Origin: Tardiphaga sp.
Lineage (GTDB): Bacteria; Pseudomonadota; Alphaproteobacteria; Rhizobiales; Xanthobacteraceae
Direction of reading: 5' to 3'
NCBI GenBank assembly: GCA_014377915.1
Contig: JACMOT010000588.1
Span: forward strand, 1 to 5,164
Length of the DNA: 5,164 bases
Notes under the pieces: generated by a model
The model's input: only the letters and a program-made list of their open reading frames with translations
What the model was told of the DNA's origin: nothing
Databases searched by the model: none
Position numbers and translations under genes: made by a program
Shown here: positions 5,019-5,164 of the stretch, one piece after another
How positions within the stretch are numbered: the first letter of the stretch is position 1
Layout of the letters: every line of letters starts with the position of its first letter

Positions 5019-5164
5019 TCAGCCCGGTGACGGAAAGACGCCGCTGAAGCAGATGCAGTAATTGCCCACGACCGTCGGCATGATGTTGTAGTGCGGCAAA
5101 TTGATGCCGGCTAGCGCGACGCAGGCCCCTGTCGTCTCGTATGGCGCGGCGTCCGCTGCCGGCC
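5019..5164 (-). CDS. C-terminal end of a second tail-collar-type protein (partial)
   Basis: I translated the minus strand from the window edge and found 47 codons ending in TGA at 5019-5021. The segment includes AGINLPHYNIMPTVVGNYCI and ends CFSGVFPSPG. The closing pattern (N-x-x-P, then YCI/WCI, then G-V/I-F-P-S) matches the end of the neighbouring tail-collar protein (QALIWCIAYVGIFPS) and of the family in general. Most of the protein, including any collar domain, lies outside the window, so the assignment rests on this short ending and on its position 66 bases upstream in the same orientation. Tandem tail-collar genes are a known arrangement for this family. Confidence 0.7.
   Translation of the reverse strand, partial: PAADAAPYETTGACVALAGINLPHYNIMPTVVGNYCICFSGVFPSPG

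Noticed and set aside
1..5164. tRNA, rRNA or riboswitch genes
   Set aside because: I saw no cloverleaf, CCA-ending, rRNA-like or recognised riboswitch sequence on either strand. The intergenic gaps are short.

Overview
The window is GC-rich DNA (roughly 60-65% G+C by eye) and its gene content looks like an alphaproteobacterium, most likely the Bradyrhizobium/Rhodopseudomonas group. That placement rests on protein style, the acyl-CoA catabolic gene pair with a GcvA-like LysR regulator, and a GTAGGGCG...CGCCCTAC palindromic intergenic repeat of a kind common in those genomes. It is an inference; no search was run.

Left part (1-3286), a catabolic module. On the minus strand an acyl-CoA dehydrogenase (1132-2292) is followed by an NDP-forming acyl-CoA synthetase / CoA-binding protein (1-1151, running off the window). 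The two frames overlap by 20 bases, so they are surely co-transcribed and probably translationally coupled. Divergent from them, across a 106-base intergenic region with a good sigma70-type promoter facing right, is a LysR-family regulator of the GcvA type (2399-3286). The simplest reading is an acyl-CoA activation and oxidation operon controlled by its divergent regulator. The substrate cannot be told from the sequence.

Middle (3287-3847), genome debris. A remnant of a UDP-glucose 6-dehydrogenase gene (about 3345-3749, plus strand) lacks its N-terminal NAD domain and also has an internal deletion that removed the catalytic-cysteine segment. A perfect 14-base palindrome sits exactly at its left edge. 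To its right is a 75-base palindromic repeat with two internal hairpins. Its right end supplies the stop codon of the next, convergent gene.

Right part (3844-5164), a phage-tail-collar cassette on the minus strand. It holds the C-terminal end of one tail-collar (Mdp-like) protein (5019-5164, cut by the window), a complete 182-residue tail-collar protein with a perfect AGGAGG and GTG start (4404-4952), and a GNAT acetyltransferase (3844-4398) starting 5 bases after it. No capsid, terminase, integrase or other tail genes are visible here, so this looks like a small stand-alone tail-collar/acetyltransferase operon rather than a prophage; the upstream neighbours lie outside the window. It is the least explained part of the window.
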